A stretch of DNA of 64,000 nucleotides, taken from NCBI GenBank assembly GCA_036783645.1, contig DAIPWT010000004.1, positions 39,549 through 103,548 of the forward strand, read 5' to 3'. A model generated the notes under the pieces. The model was not told the origin of the DNA and did no database searches. It saw only the letters and a list, made by a program, of their open reading frames with translations. A program made the translations under genes and the position numbers. The DNA is from UBA4732 sp002404095 (GTDB taxonomy: Bacteria > Planctomycetota > Planctomycetia > Gemmatales > Gemmataceae). Below are positions 1 to 8,191 of the stretch, one piece after another (the first letter of the stretch is position 1; each line of letters starts with the position of its first letter).

Positions 1-1
1 G

Positions 2-796
2 GAAGCGGCCGAGAACGTCGCCGCCATCGTCGCCCCGGAACAGGTGGGCAAGATCAAAGGTTACAGCAAACTCGCCGACGAGGCGTTAGGCGTCGATCTG
101 CGCAAGGATCTGTTGGATTCGCTCGGCGATAAAGTGGCGCTTTACACATCACCGTCGGAAGGGCCGCTGGCGCTGGGACAGACGCTTATGCTCAAGGTGA
201 AGAACGCCAAAAAGCTCCAGGAATCGCTCGACCAGGCGGTCAAAGGCATTGGCAAGGCGACCGGCGCCGACGTGACGCTAACAAAGAAGACCTATCACGG
301 CGTTGAGATGCGTGAAGTCCACGTCGCGCAGCAGGGCTTCCTATTCGTGCCGTCCTACGTGATTTACAAGGATTGGCTGGTGATTGCCCCGTTTCCGCAG
401 CAAGTGCAGGCCTACATCTTGCGGGCTAAGGGCGAGTTGACGGCGTGGAAACCCGACCAGCGCGTCAAACAGTCGTTGGCGGATTTGCCCAAAGAGTTCA
501 TCTCCATTTCGTATTCGGACCCGAGGCCGTCGGTGAAGGAGATCCTGTCGATCGCGCCATTGATCGCCGGCACGGCCAACAGCTTCGCGCCGGACTCGAA
601 GTTCGAGGTTGGCAGCCTGCCCAACGCGCAGGAAGCCACGCGACACCTCTTCCCCAACGTTTCGGTGACGAGCGACGACGGCAAGACGCTGCGCCTGGAG
701 ACGCGGGCGTCGCTGCAACTGCCGTTCGACCTGACGGGGATAGATACGTATGGTATCTTTATCTTCTTAGGCTATTTTGGCAGGTTCGCGTTTTAG
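2..796 (+). CDS. C-terminal part of a hypothetical protein (5' end outside window)
   Basis: The reading frame is open from base 2, so the start lies upstream of the window; a GTG at 44 is only an internal candidate. About 264 residues are visible. They form an alternating alpha/beta-like sequence without a catalytic motif I recognise, ending in a short hydrophobic stretch (GIFIFLGYFGRFAF). The style resembles planctomycete DUF3352-like secreted or membrane proteins, but that assignment is a guess. The stop codon TAG at 794-796 is the first part of a palindromic repeat that separates this gene from the convergent PilZ gene. Confidence 0.6.
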   Translation, partial: EAAENVAAIVAPEQVGKIKGYSKLADEALGVDLRKDLLDSLGDKVALYTSPSEGPLALGQTLMLKVKNAKKLQESLDQAVKGIGKATGADVTLTKKTYHGVEMREVHVAQQGFLFVPSYVIYKDWLVIAPFPQQVQAYILRAKGELTAWKPDQRVKQSLADLPKEFISISYSDPRPSVKEILSIAPLIAGTANSFAPDSKFEVGSLPNAQEATRHLFPNVSVTSDDGKTLRLETRASLQLPFDLTGIDTYGIFIFLGYFGRFAF

Positions 797-903
797 AGTG
801 GGTCACTCGCTCCGCGAGTGACTTTTTAGAGTGGGTCACTCGCTCCGCGAGTGACTTTAAGCCATAGACCGCAAAGTCACTCGCGGAGCGAGTGACCCAC
901 TCT
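795..903. repeat. Palindromic repeat cluster, family K (three copies)
   Basis: Two tandem direct copies (795-826 and 828-859) and one inverted copy (873-903) of a roughly 31-base unit lie between two convergent genes. Each unit is itself palindromic around GTCACTCGC/GCGAGTGAC. The upstream gene stops at 794-796 and the PilZ gene stops at 877-879 inside the inverted copy. It could act as a bidirectional terminator; that role is inferred. Confidence 0.8.
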
Positions 904-1464
904 CACTTCGAGGAACGACCCGCCGTTCTCGTGCAAGCCGTCGCCGACGGCGCACGTCCATAGGATGCGCACCAGGAAGTCATACGGCGGTTCGCCGCCT
1001 GGCCGGGGCACGAGGACGTGGACCTTTTGTCCGAGGAGCCGGCGCGTGCCGACGAGCCGGATGCCGGTGGCGGACAAGTCGCGGCTTAGGAGCGTACACT
1101 CGGCGCCGTCCTCGGCGCGCACTATGACGGTCTGCACGAAGTCCACGCGATCACCGCCCCGGCGCTCGACAAGACCGGCGCCCTGGGGTGATTCTGGGTT
1201 TAGAAGTTGATTGACGGCGCGCTGAACGCCAAGCTGTTGAGACTGTTCCTGACGAACGCGGTCGCTGACGGGGGCGCTAAAATAATAACGACCACGGCGG
1301 AGAGTGAGCGACGGTCGGGCCAGCGCGACTACGTCTTTCCATAAGTCGTCGGACACCCCGGCTTGCGTCAGTTCCTCGCGCACTTCGCGCGGAACTACGT
1401 ATCCTTGTCGTTGCGCCCGGCGGACGACCTGCTCCGCGACGCTTTTCAGGTTGGCCGCACTCAT
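877..1464 (-). CDS. PilZ-domain protein (predicted c-di-GMP binding)
   Basis: This 195-residue protein has an N-terminal helical region (about residues 1-75) and a C-terminal PilZ domain. The PilZ signature is visible: an arginine motif ERRGGDR followed by SRDLSATGIRL, matching the RxxxR and (D/N)xSxxG elements that bind cyclic di-GMP. The ATG at 1464 (MSAANLK) is preferred; the frame stays open 44 residues further upstream but that part is low complexity and runs into a palindrome. The last residues (GHSLRE) are encoded by the family K repeat, so the C-terminus was probably remodelled by it. Its target is unknown; an HD-GYP-type candidate phosphodiesterase lies at 41.6 kb. Confidence 0.8.
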   Translation of the reverse strand: MSAANLKSVAEQVVRRAQRQGYVVPREVREELTQAGVSDDLWKDVVALARPSLTLRRGRYYFSAPVSDRVRQEQSQQLGVQRAVNQLLNPESPQGAGLVERRGGDRVDFVQTVIVRAEDGAECTLLSRDLSATGIRLVGTRRLLGQKVHVLVPRPGGEPPYDFLVRILWTCAVGDGLHENGGSFLEVRVGHSLRE

Positions 1465-1538
1465 GGACGGATACCTCTCGAACGGCGAAACGCTGTGCCT
1501 GCGGAAAGTGTAGCACGTTTTTCCGGCGCCGAGGTGTA

Positions 1539-1675
1539 CCCCGGACTCACGAGTACGTTCGCCCGGGGCTTTATCAGGATCGCCCTCCGGACTCAAGACG
1601 CCGTCAGGTTCGGTCTTGGAGCCCCTTCGGGCGACTGAGATAAAGCCCCGGGCGAACGTACTCGTGAGTCCGGGG
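1539..1675. repeat. Large inverted repeat, family F
   Basis: Two arms of about 37 bases (1539-1574 and 1639-1675) are near-perfect inverted copies beginning CCCCGGACTCACGAGTACG. The roughly 65-base loop contains a second, weaker hairpin. It lies between the divergent PilZ and MATE genes, so here it is not at a gene end. Confidence 0.8.
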
Positions 1676-1724
1676 TGCGCCGGCGGCGCCTAAATCCAGA
1701 GACGCACCCAAGGAGAGGAACGGA

Positions 1725-3104
1725 ATGGGATCTCCCACGGAAGGTAAGCGCGGCCCAACTCCAGGGGGCGCGGTCGAACTGTTGCGCCTGGCGTGGCCGC
1801 TGATACTTGGCAACAGTTTTTGGGCATTGCAGATCTTTATAGACCGTGTCCTATTGGGCCGCGCCGGCGGCGATCAAGTCGGCGCCGCCCTGGCCACGGC
1901 CCTGCTATTCTGGACGCCGATGTGCCTGTTCCAGAACACCGCCAATTATGCGACGACATTCGTCGCCCAATACACCGGGGCCGGCCGGCCGCGCCGCGTC
2001 GGCCCCATCGTCTGGCAGTCGCTCTACTTCAGCGCGGCAGGCGGCGCGGTCTTCCTGGCGATGGCCCCGTTCGCGGAAACGCTGCTGGCCCTCGTAGGTC
2101 ATTCAACCCATATTCAGGCGCTGGAAGCGGTCTATTTCCGCTGTCTCTGCTACGCGGCTCCGCCCTCGTTGCTAATGGCTTCGGCCCTCAGCTTCTTCGC
2201 CGGCCGCGGCGATACGCGCACCGTCCTCGCCGTCAACATCGTCGGGCTTGTGGTCAACGGGACGTGCGGCGCGGTCTTGATTTTCGGCCTGTTCGGCTTG
2301 CCGAGGCTCGGTATTGCCGGCGCGGGCTGGGCCACCGTGTTAGGGAGTTCCGCGTCGGCGCTGCTGTCTTTGGCGCTGCTGTTCCGCCGGCGCCACCGGG
2401 CCGAGTTCGCCACGTTGGACGGGTGGCGTTTCGACCCCGGCCCTTTCGCCCGGCTTATGCGCTTTGGCTTGCCCAACGGTCTCGCCGCCGCGCTGGACAC
2501 CCTCGGCTTCGCGCTGTTCACGCTGCTGGTCGGCCGCATGGGCGACGCCGAGTTGGACGCCACCAGCATTGCTTTCGCCCTCAATCTGTTGGCGTTTTTG
2601 CCGCTGCTGGGGCTAGGTCAGGCGGTGGAAATCTTGGTCGGCCGCCGCCTCGGCGAGAACGACCCGGCGACGGCGGAGCGTTCCACTTGGATGGCGCTCC
2701 GCTTCGGCCTAGCGATTACGGGGACGGCGGCGGCGGCGTATGTCCTCTTTCCAGGAGCGATGGCCGAACTGTTCCACGGCGACGACGCCACATGGGATCA
2801 GGTGCGTGCGTTGGCGCCCGTATTGCTTCGATTCGTCGCGGTCTATTGTCTCTTTGACGCCACGAGCCTCGTTTTCTCCTGCGCCCTGCGCGGGGCCGGC
2901 GACACACGGTTCGTAACGATCGCGGCGTTGACGACTTCCTGGCTGGTGCTGGTGCTGCCGACGTGGGCGGCGTGCCGTTACGGATGGGGTTTGTTGTGGG
3001 CGTGGACGTTCGCCAGCGCGTATATTATCACTCTAGCAATGATCCTTTTTCTGCGCTTCCGTAACGGGGCGTGGCGGTCGATGCGCGTGATTGAGCCGCA
3101 GTAG
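1725..3104 (+). CDS. MATE-family multidrug/Na+ efflux transporter
   Basis: This 459-residue polytopic membrane protein has about 12 hydrophobic segments in two similar halves, the MATE length and layout. The N-terminal segment LAWPLILGNSFWALQ followed by a DRVLLG element is typical of the first helix pair. Such proteins export cationic drugs or metabolites in exchange for H+ or Na+; the substrate cannot be read from the sequence. The ATG at 1725 is preceded by AGGAGAGG about 8 bases upstream, a good ribosome binding site. It is monocistronic and converges on the vWA gene; its TAG stop is the outermost triplet of the family A palindrome. Confidence 0.88.
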   Translation: MGSPTEGKRGPTPGGAVELLRLAWPLILGNSFWALQIFIDRVLLGRAGGDQVGAALATALLFWTPMCLFQNTANYATTFVAQYTGAGRPRRVGPIVWQSLYFSAAGGAVFLAMAPFAETLLALVGHSTHIQALEAVYFRCLCYAAPPSLLMASALSFFAGRGDTRTVLAVNIVGLVVNGTCGAVLIFGLFGLPRLGIAGAGWATVLGSSASALLSLALLFRRRHRAEFATLDGWRFDPGPFARLMRFGLPNGLAAALDTLGFALFTLLVGRMGDAELDATSIAFALNLLAFLPLLGLGQAVEILVGRRLGENDPATAERSTWMALRFGLAITGTAAAAYVLFPGAMAELFHGDDATWDQVRALAPVLLRFVAVYCLFDATSLVFSCALRGAGDTRFVTIAALTTSWLVLVLPTWAACRYGWGLLWAWTFASAYIITLAMILFLRFRNGAWRSMRVIEPQ

Positions 3105-3174
3105 TCGTTTAGCCGCGACCCGAAGGGAAGCGCGTCTCCCTCGCGCTCCCCTTCGGGTCGCGGCTAAACGACTA
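3102..3174. repeat. Family A palindrome between convergent genes
   Basis: Perfect or near-perfect palindrome built on GTTTAGCCGCGACCCGAAG and its complement. Its outermost triplets are exactly the TAG stop of the MATE gene (3102-3104) and the complement of the TAG stop of the vWA gene (3172-3174). It probably terminates both convergent transcripts. Confidence 0.85.
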
Positions 3175-4353
3175 TTTCTGCTCTTCGAGTTGCACGTCCG
3201 GCGTCTCATTCTCCTCCGACTTGGCGCCTTCCTTGTTGAATTCCAAGTCGATGCCGCGCCACAAGTCGTCGTCGGCGCCGACGTCCGCGGGCAGTGCCGT
3301 CGGAATCGTTGGCGCGGCCTGCTTCGGCGGAGGCGCTTTTGCCGCCGGCAACGGCGGAGGGGGCGGAGGCGGAGCTTGCACTTCCCGCATCGGTGGAGCG
3401 GGCGGCCGCACAGGCGCCGGCGCGACGGCAATCGGCGGAACCGTGCCGTGGTCGGACAGCGCCTGATTGATTCGCTGGCCGTTCACGTCGAGGGTGAAGT
3501 AATTCGACCCGGCGGGCATCTCGAATTCGAGGAAGGCCGGTAGCCCAGTGTCCGAATAGTCTTTGACGACGCGGCCGTTGGGATCAAGGATACGGCCGTG
3601 ATCGGAGACGCGGGAATTCTTGTCAACGACTTCGGCGAAGATTTCCTGTAAGACGCGCATCTCGGCGGCGAGCTTATGGTCCCATAGGTCCACGTCCACG
3701 CCGGAATCGAGGTCGTCCAGCTCGACCATCTGCGCTTCGTTGACATCCGTGCCGACGCCGATGAGAACGAATTTGAGCGGGTTGCGCCGGCCGGCCGAGA
3801 CTTCCTTCGCCAAACGGGAACTGTAGTCCTTCACCGCATCCAGGTCGTGCAATTCGCCGTCGGTGACGAAAACGTAAAAGCCCCACGGCGCGTCCTTGAA
3901 GCGCTCGACAAAGTACTTAACGGCGGGCAAAAGTTGGGTACCCGTGCCGAAGTCGCGCGGCGGGCCGAAAACGTGCTGCTCGGCCTGGTCGGCGGTCAGG
4001 TCGCCGACGACCTCGATCTGGCCGCCGCCGGGGCCGACGGCCCAATAAACGCATGTGGTGCCGCCGTCGCTGTCGATCTTGCGGGCGAGGTAGGCGCAGA
4101 GTTGCTGGGCGACGGGCGTGATGTCGTTGTGGAGTTTCTTGGGGCCGCCGAAGATGTTCGAGAGAACGCGACTGCCGTCCTCGACGCCGTAGAGTTTGGC
4201 CATCGAGCCGGAGCCGTCCAGGGCGATGCCAGTCTGGGCGCCTTCCTTATGCGGCTCCATGAGGATGGTGGCGACGACGCGGACGCGGCCGCCGTTCGCG
4301 GGGTAGACGTTGACTTCGCCAAACGGATCGACGACGGTTTTCAACTGTGTCAT
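3172..4353 (-). CDS. von Willebrand factor A domain protein with proline-rich tail
   Basis: This 393-residue protein has a vWA domain at about residues 30-235. The metal-ion-dependent adhesion site is visible as DGSGSM near residue 47, with further conserved parts FGTGTQLLPAV and FVTDGELHD. A short beta-rich region follows, then a proline/alanine-rich linker (residues 300-360, runs of P) and an acidic tail. The ATG at 4353 (MTQLKTV) is chosen over one 39 bases upstream because it starts directly at the domain-like sequence. It resembles TerY-type cytoplasmic vWA proteins, but no tellurite-type genes are nearby. The upstream TPR gene on the same strand may be cotranscribed. Confidence 0.75.
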   Translation of the reverse strand: MTQLKTVVDPFGEVNVYPANGGRVRVVATILMEPHKEGAQTGIALDGSGSMAKLYGVEDGSRVLSNIFGGPKKLHNDITPVAQQLCAYLARKIDSDGGTTCVYWAVGPGGGQIEVVGDLTADQAEQHVFGPPRDFGTGTQLLPAVKYFVERFKDAPWGFYVFVTDGELHDLDAVKDYSSRLAKEVSAGRRNPLKFVLIGVGTDVNEAQMVELDDLDSGVDVDLWDHKLAAEMRVLQEIFAEVVDKNSRVSDHGRILDPNGRVVKDYSDTGLPAFLEFEMPAGSNYFTLDVNGQRINQALSDHGTVPPIAVAPAPVRPPAPPMREVQAPPPPPPPLPAAKAPPPKQAAPTIPTALPADVGADDDLWRGIDLEFNKEGAKSEENETPDVQLEEQK

Positions 4354-4419
4354 AATGGCCTCTCCGGTGCGGATCTCCAGGCGGACGGTCACTGCTTACT
4401 TCGCCGCCGGGCGGTCCTT

Positions 4420-4454
4420 ATTTCACCACAAAGGCACAAAGAACGCAAAGAAAT
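4420..4454. repeat. Half copy of family D repeat (CACAAAG-rich)
   Basis: The stretch TTCACCACAAAGGCACAAAG is one arm of the palindrome seen in full at 46284-46371, with no second arm next to it. It lies between the vWA and TPR genes. Confidence 0.6.
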
Positions 4455-4463
4455 GTCGTCCAG

Positions 4464-4898
4464 TCAGCGATTTTCGTACTCCCGCATTAGTTGACGGAAG
4501 CGCGGGTCGGGCCGGATGGCGTCGAGGTCGTGGTCTTCGCGCATGTAGCGGAAGTCGCGATAGCCCAGTTCGACGGCGCGGCGCAACGTCTTGATCGCCA
4601 GGTCGGGCCGCTTGAGAAGGGCGAAGCTGCACGCCAGGTTGTAGTGGGCCAGAGCGTCGTTGGGACGCAGCTGCACCAGACGCTTATCGACTTGAAGGCC
4701 ATCGGCGAAACGGCCCTTGAGCGTCAGAAGATTGCCCATGATACGCAGGACATCCACATAGTCCGCGTTTCGGCTGAGGATGCCGCTGAAGAAGTCGAGT
4801 TCAAAATCGAGTTGGTTTTGATCGGCCGCGCGGGCCGGCGGTGCGCCGGCGGCGGTCGGCTCTGGCCCTTCGCTGTAGGGCTTGCCTTGATGCGCCAT
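4464..4898 (-). CDS. Small TPR-repeat protein
   Basis: 144 residues. The central part (about residues 45-125) shows tetratricopeptide-like helices: ADYVDVLRIMGNLLTLKGR, then ALAHYNLACSFALLKRP and LAIKTLRRAVELGYRD. The N-terminal 25 residues are proline/alanine rich. TPR proteins act as protein-protein adaptors; the partner is unknown. It is on the same strand as the vWA gene 110 bases downstream, so a vWA-TPR functional pairing is possible but not shown. Confidence 0.75.
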   Translation of the reverse strand: MAHQGKPYSEGPEPTAAGAPPARAADQNQLDFELDFFSGILSRNADYVDVLRIMGNLLTLKGRFADGLQVDKRLVQLRPNDALAHYNLACSFALLKRPDLAIKTLRRAVELGYRDFRYMREDHDLDAIRPDPRFRQLMREYENR

Positions 4899-5268
4899 CT
4901 GCTTCCCCTTGCGTGAGCGGACGGGCGGGACGGCGCCGTACCACGACGGCCCTCCCTTCCGAAATCTCGTTTTCGATTATAACGGGTCGTGCGCCAAGTG
5001 CAAAGGATGTATGAGGCGTGAACGAACTCTGGCGGCCGGTCGCCCCCTTCGCCGGGAATCATCCGACGAGACGCGGCCAATTGCCCAGTGTGAAGAACGA
5101 AGGCGCCAACACCTCGCGCGCCGTTACAAAAGCACGATTTTGAGCGAAAACTCTTCTCTAAAGCATCGCTGATCGGCCGGCAAGGTCTTATGATGATGAG
5201 GAAGGGCCGGAGCGTCCGGCCGTGTTACCGTCCACACCCGCCTGAACCTTCTATCCACGGAGTCACCC
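4899..5268. other. Intergenic region with no recognised gene
   Basis: This 370-base gap lies between the divergent TPR and cytochrome genes and should hold both promoters. I see no convincing gene, RNA or long repeat in it. Confidence 0.4.
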
Positions 5269-5889
5269 ATGCAGAGGTACGCTCGGGGCTTGTCCGTCGC
5301 CGCGGTCTTGTTGGCGCTGGGCGCCTTTTTCCTGGCCACCGCCCACGGCCGCGACGACGACGACAAAGAAAAGGCCAAGAAAACAGCGGCCGCTAAGGAA
5401 GCCGTGTTGAAGCTGATCGGCGACATAGGCGGCAAGGACGCCGACGTCGAGAAAGAGGCGGCGGATGTGGCCGCGAAACATGAAATCGAGTTCGTGATGA
5501 ACCAGTTTAAGCCGCGCGAAAAAGGCGGCCTCGGCGTCGGCGCCAAAGCGGGCGCCATTTTGCCGGACGCCATCGAGCTAAAACTGATCGCGCTGGGCAA
5601 CCCCAAGAAGATGATCACCAAGGCCGACCTGACCTCTCAAAAGGCCGACTTGCAGAAGATGGCCGAAACGTCGCTGGCCATCGCGGAGATCGCGCCCCAT
5701 TACGCTCCCAAAAAGGACGAGCCGGGAGCGCCGATCAAGGACTGGCTCAAGTTCTCCGAGGACATGAAAAAGCAATCGAAGGACTTAGTCGGCGCCGTCA
5801 AGAGCGGCGATCCGAAGATGGTGCAGAAGGCGTCCCTCACGCTTAACAGCAGTTGCAACGCCTGCCATACCGAGTTCCGCGATAAGTAA
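5269..5889 (+). CDS. Secreted cytochrome c'-like protein (one C-terminal haem site)
   Basis: 206 residues. An N-terminal signal peptide (hydrophobic core AAVLLALGAFFLA, cleavage near AHG) directs it to the periplasm. A lysine- and alanine-rich helical body follows. A single haem c motif CNACH lies close to the C-terminus in CNACHTEFRDK. A C-terminal CxxCH in a helical protein of this size is the pattern of class II cytochromes (cytochrome c'/c556). It likely transfers electrons or binds small ligands such as NO. The ATG at 5269 fits the signal peptide start. Confidence 0.75.
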   Translation: MQRYARGLSVAAVLLALGAFFLATAHGRDDDDKEKAKKTAAAKEAVLKLIGDIGGKDADVEKEAADVAAKHEIEFVMNQFKPREKGGLGVGAKAGAILPDAIELKLIALGNPKKMITKADLTSQKADLQKMAETSLAIAEIAPHYAPKKDEPGAPIKDWLKFSEDMKKQSKDLVGAVKSGDPKMVQKASLTLNSSCNACHTEFRDK

Positions 5890-5893
5890 GTTT

Positions 5894-5981
5894 GTTTAGC
5901 CGCGTTCGTTTAGCCGCGACCCGAAGGGGAGCGCGTGACCCGCGTGATCGTCACGCGCTCCCCTTCGGGTCGCGGCTAAAC
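5894..5981. repeat. Family A palindrome with an extra half copy
   Basis: A short partial copy of GTTTAGCCGCG (5894-5904) precedes the full palindrome (about 5908-5981). The stop codon of the convergent sugar-isomerase-like gene (5976-5978) lies inside the right arm. Confidence 0.8.
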
Positions 5982-6779
5982 GGCCCCTCGCGCTTGCGGA
6001 AAAAACCTCTCCGCTATTGTCTTGCTCCCCCCCAGCGCCGACGCTCTTTCCGCGGCGACCGTCTTCAATTCAAGACTTACTCCCTCTGTAAAGGCCATTT
6101 CTCGTAACGCCGCCTCCAGGTCGGTGAGATGCGCCGCGGTCAACCGGCCCGTGAGCAACGGCCAGTGAAGGTCGCTTACACCGTCGTTGTCGTCGAGATG
6201 AACGTAGCCGAGTCGCGGCCCCGCGGCCCGCGCTGCGGCGGCCGCGTCCTCGCCGCTCAGGAGGTAATGGCCCACATCCAACAGCAGGGCGAGGTTGTCA
6301 TGATCCGTTTTCTCTAACCACTCCAACACGGCGGCCGCGCTCGGCAGGGCGCGACCGGGAATCGGTTCGACGCAAAGGCGGACCATCCGGCCGGCGGCGT
6401 AATCCGCCAAAAGGCCGCAGGTCTCGGCGAAGCGGGCGAGGCCGGCCGCGCTGGCGTCCGTACCCGAAACGATGTAAGCATGAGTCGCGCCGAGGCGCGC
6501 GGCGTCGGCGACCTGGCGCCGCATTCGTTCCAGGGTTTCGCGCCGCAAACCGACGTCCACGGCGTCAGGCGCACAGCCGTCGGAAAGGCCGCGGCCAACC
6601 GCCGCGCAGCGGACCAATAGCCCGGCGTCGGCCAGCGCTTCCAGGTCCGGCGTCGGCCGTTCTTCCAGCGCCACGACGTCGATATGCGTAAAGCCGAGGC
6701 CGGCGGCTAAACGCACCTCCGCCGCGAAGTCGGCCGGCGGCCCGTCCAGCAACACGGCCAGCGTCAATGGATTTTTCAT
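5976..6779 (-). CDS. Sugar phosphate isomerase/epimerase-like TIM-barrel protein
   Basis: 267 residues of the xylose-isomerase-like (AP endonuclease 2) fold. The usual metal ligands can be seen on successive strands: Glu in LCVEPIPGR, Asp/His in LLLDVGHYLL, His/Asp in YVHLDDN and Glu in SLELKT. Such enzymes isomerise or epimerise sugars using a divalent metal; the substrate is not predictable here. The ATG at 6779 (MKNPLTLAVLL) is preferred to one 42 bases upstream. Its TAG stop is inside a family A palindrome, so its last residues abut the repeat. Confidence 0.8.
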   Translation of the reverse strand: MKNPLTLAVLLDGPPADFAAEVRLAAGLGFTHIDVVALEERPTPDLEALADAGLLVRCAAVGRGLSDGCAPDAVDVGLRRETLERMRRQVADAARLGATHAYIVSGTDASAAGLARFAETCGLLADYAAGRMVRLCVEPIPGRALPSAAAVLEWLEKTDHDNLALLLDVGHYLLSGEDAAAAARAAGPRLGYVHLDDNDGVSDLHWPLLTGRLTAAHLTDLEAALREMAFTEGVSLELKTVAAERASALGGSKTIAERFFPQARGAV

Positions 6780-6971
6780 GTCATTCTCGTTCGTCGGCCG
6801 AATGGAACTCGGTGGCTTCACGCCCGGCTAGGCGCCGCTACAAACCGGCCGATCTTCACGCCGTGCCGGCGCGCCGTCATCGCGTACTTCTTCACTTGTG
6901 TAAGTACGTAGTCGATATACCTGGCGGTTCGCCAGACCTGCTCGCCTTCTGTTGAATAAAATTCATGTTGA

Positions 6972-7024
6972 CTTTCACTTCGTTTATCTCAATAATATCA
7001 AGGATGGGTTAAAGAAAGTGAAAG
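6972..7024. promoter_or_regulatory. Possible operator: inverted repeat upstream of the DUF2089 gene
   Basis: A perfect 9-base inverted repeat, CTTTCACTT (6972-6980) and AAGTGAAAG (7016-7024), lies in an AT-rich stretch 25 bases upstream of the DUF2089 start. The same CTTTCACTT string recurs inside the gene at 7105-7113. Autoregulation by the helix-turn-helix protein is a plausible inference. Confidence 0.4.
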
Positions 7025-7048
7025 ACGACCGTAGAGGGTCTAATCGAC

Positions 7049-7366
7049 ATGGGCGACCTGACGCAGCAGCGACCGGCATGGCTGGCCCACTTGGGCGAGG
7101 AAGACTTTCACTTTCTGCGGCGTTTCCTGCTCTGTTCGGGATCGTTGAAAGATCTCGCGGCGGAGTACGGCGTTTCGTACCCCACTGTGCGCGCCCGGCT
7201 CGACCGCCTGATCGCCAAGGTGGGCGCGGCCGAAGACCCACGCGGCGCCGACCCTCTCGAACAAAAGTTGCGCGTCCTTGTCGCCGATGGGCAGATTTCT
7301 CCTTCTCTGGCGAAGGAACTGCTCGCGGCTCATCGCGTTTCCACGAAAGAAAGGAAAGAGTCATGA
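7049..7366 (+). CDS. DUF2089 helix-turn-helix regulator
   Basis: 105 residues. The sequence has the DUF2089 core: a conserved WLAHLGEEDFHFLRRFL stretch, then SGSLKDLAAEYGVSYPTVR, a helix-turn-helix, followed by ARLDRLI. DUF2089 proteins are thought to be small transcriptional regulators that sit in operons with a membrane protein. The stop overlaps the ATG of the next gene (ATGA, 7363-7366), so the two are translationally coupled. An AT-rich upstream region with an inverted repeat may be its operator. Confidence 0.85.
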   Translation: MGDLTQQRPAWLAHLGEEDFHFLRRFLLCSGSLKDLAAEYGVSYPTVRARLDRLIAKVGAAEDPRGADPLEQKLRVLVADGQISPSLAKELLAAHRVSTKERKES

Positions 7367-7761
7367 GCGCACCCTGGTTCAACGAGAATCTGTTCAGCTG
7401 GATTCCGGGCACGGCGCTGGGCGTGTTGGGCGGACTGTGGGGCGGCTTGGCCGGAACGCTGGCCCCGCGCGGCCGGGCAAGGGGCCTCGTCGTCGGCGGA
7501 TGTTGGGCGCTGCTGGCCGGCTCGGCGGTCCTGCTGACGCTGGCGGTAATCGCGCTGCTCACGGAGCAACCTTGGGGCGTCTGGTATGGCCTTGGGCTTC
7601 CCGGCGTCCTGGGCCTCGTGGTAATCGGCGCGAACATGCCCAGCATCCTCCGGGTATACCGCGCGGCCGAGGAGCGAAAGTTGGCCGCGCGCGACCTGAC
7701 GGACGCTGGCGCTGAGAAGGCGAGTCCTCACCTCGGAGAATCGACGTTGCGGGCCGACTAA
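7363..7761 (+). CDS. Membrane protein coupled to DUF2089 regulator
   Basis: 132 residues with three or four hydrophobic segments (LGVLGGLWGGLAGTL; VVGGCWALLAGSAVLLTLAV; GLGLPGVLGLVVIGANMP) and a charged C-terminal tail. No catalytic motif is seen. The ATG at 7363 overlaps the preceding stop by four bases, which fixes the start. Membrane partners are common for DUF2089 regulators; this one may be the regulated or sensing component, but its function is unknown. Confidence 0.75.
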   Translation: MSAPWFNENLFSWIPGTALGVLGGLWGGLAGTLAPRGRARGLVVGGCWALLAGSAVLLTLAVIALLTEQPWGVWYGLGLPGVLGLVVIGANMPSILRVYRAAEERKLAARDLTDAGAEKASPHLGESTLRAD

Positions 7762-7830
7762 CGCTACCAATACAAGTGCGTCTTAATCGCGAGCGGCCTC
7801 CGCTTCGATTGCCGCGACAAATGTCTGTTC
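7742..7830 (-). pseudogene. Decayed relic of a subtilase 3' end
   Basis: The minus strand here resembles the 3' end of the intact subtilase gene 0.9 kb away (8643-8720). Shared bases include GGCCGACT and ACCAATACAAG. In one frame it reads a degenerate IKTHLYW with two stops after it, matching MKTVLYW of the intact protein. It looks like the original 3' end left behind when the DNA carrying the VapBC-like pair entered, or a duplicated fragment. Comparison was by eye. Confidence 0.45.
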
Positions 7831-7906
7831 TGGCGTCCGATTCCGAAGGCCGATACAATTCCGGCAGTTCGGAACGGCCCGTTTCCCTGGTCCTGGAAGG
7901 AATTCT

Positions 7907-8191
7907 ATGACGTTGCGCCTGGACTTACCGCCGGACCTAGCCGAGCGCTTGAGGCAAGCCGCCGAAAAGCAGGGTCTCTCCGCCGACGGCTACACCCTGC
8001 ACTTGCTGAAGGAACACCTGCCGCCGACGGATCATCGCGCGGAATTGGTCGCTCTGCTTCAGTCATGGATTGATTCCTCCGAAGGAGAAGAACAAGCGGA
8101 CACGGACAACGATCTGCTTCAAGCCTTGGACGAAGACCGGCTTTCGGATCGGAAGCTGTATCCGGAGAACTTGAAAGGGGTGACGTGGTGA
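7907..8191 (+). CDS. Antitoxin of a VapBC-like pair
   Basis: 94 residues. The N-terminus (TLRLDLPPDLAERLRQAAEKQ) looks like a ribbon-helix-helix DNA-binding segment, and the acidic C-terminal half (SSEGEEQADTDND) is typical of a toxin-neutralising tail. The gene overlaps the PIN-domain gene by a few bases, the usual antitoxin-first order. I assign the role from context; no named family is certain. It lies between a decayed subtilase 3' end and the intact one, so the module was probably acquired. Confidence 0.65.
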   Translation: MTLRLDLPPDLAERLRQAAEKQGLSADGYTLHLLKEHLPPTDHRAELVALLQSWIDSSEGEEQADTDNDLLQALDEDRLSDRKLYPENLKGVTW

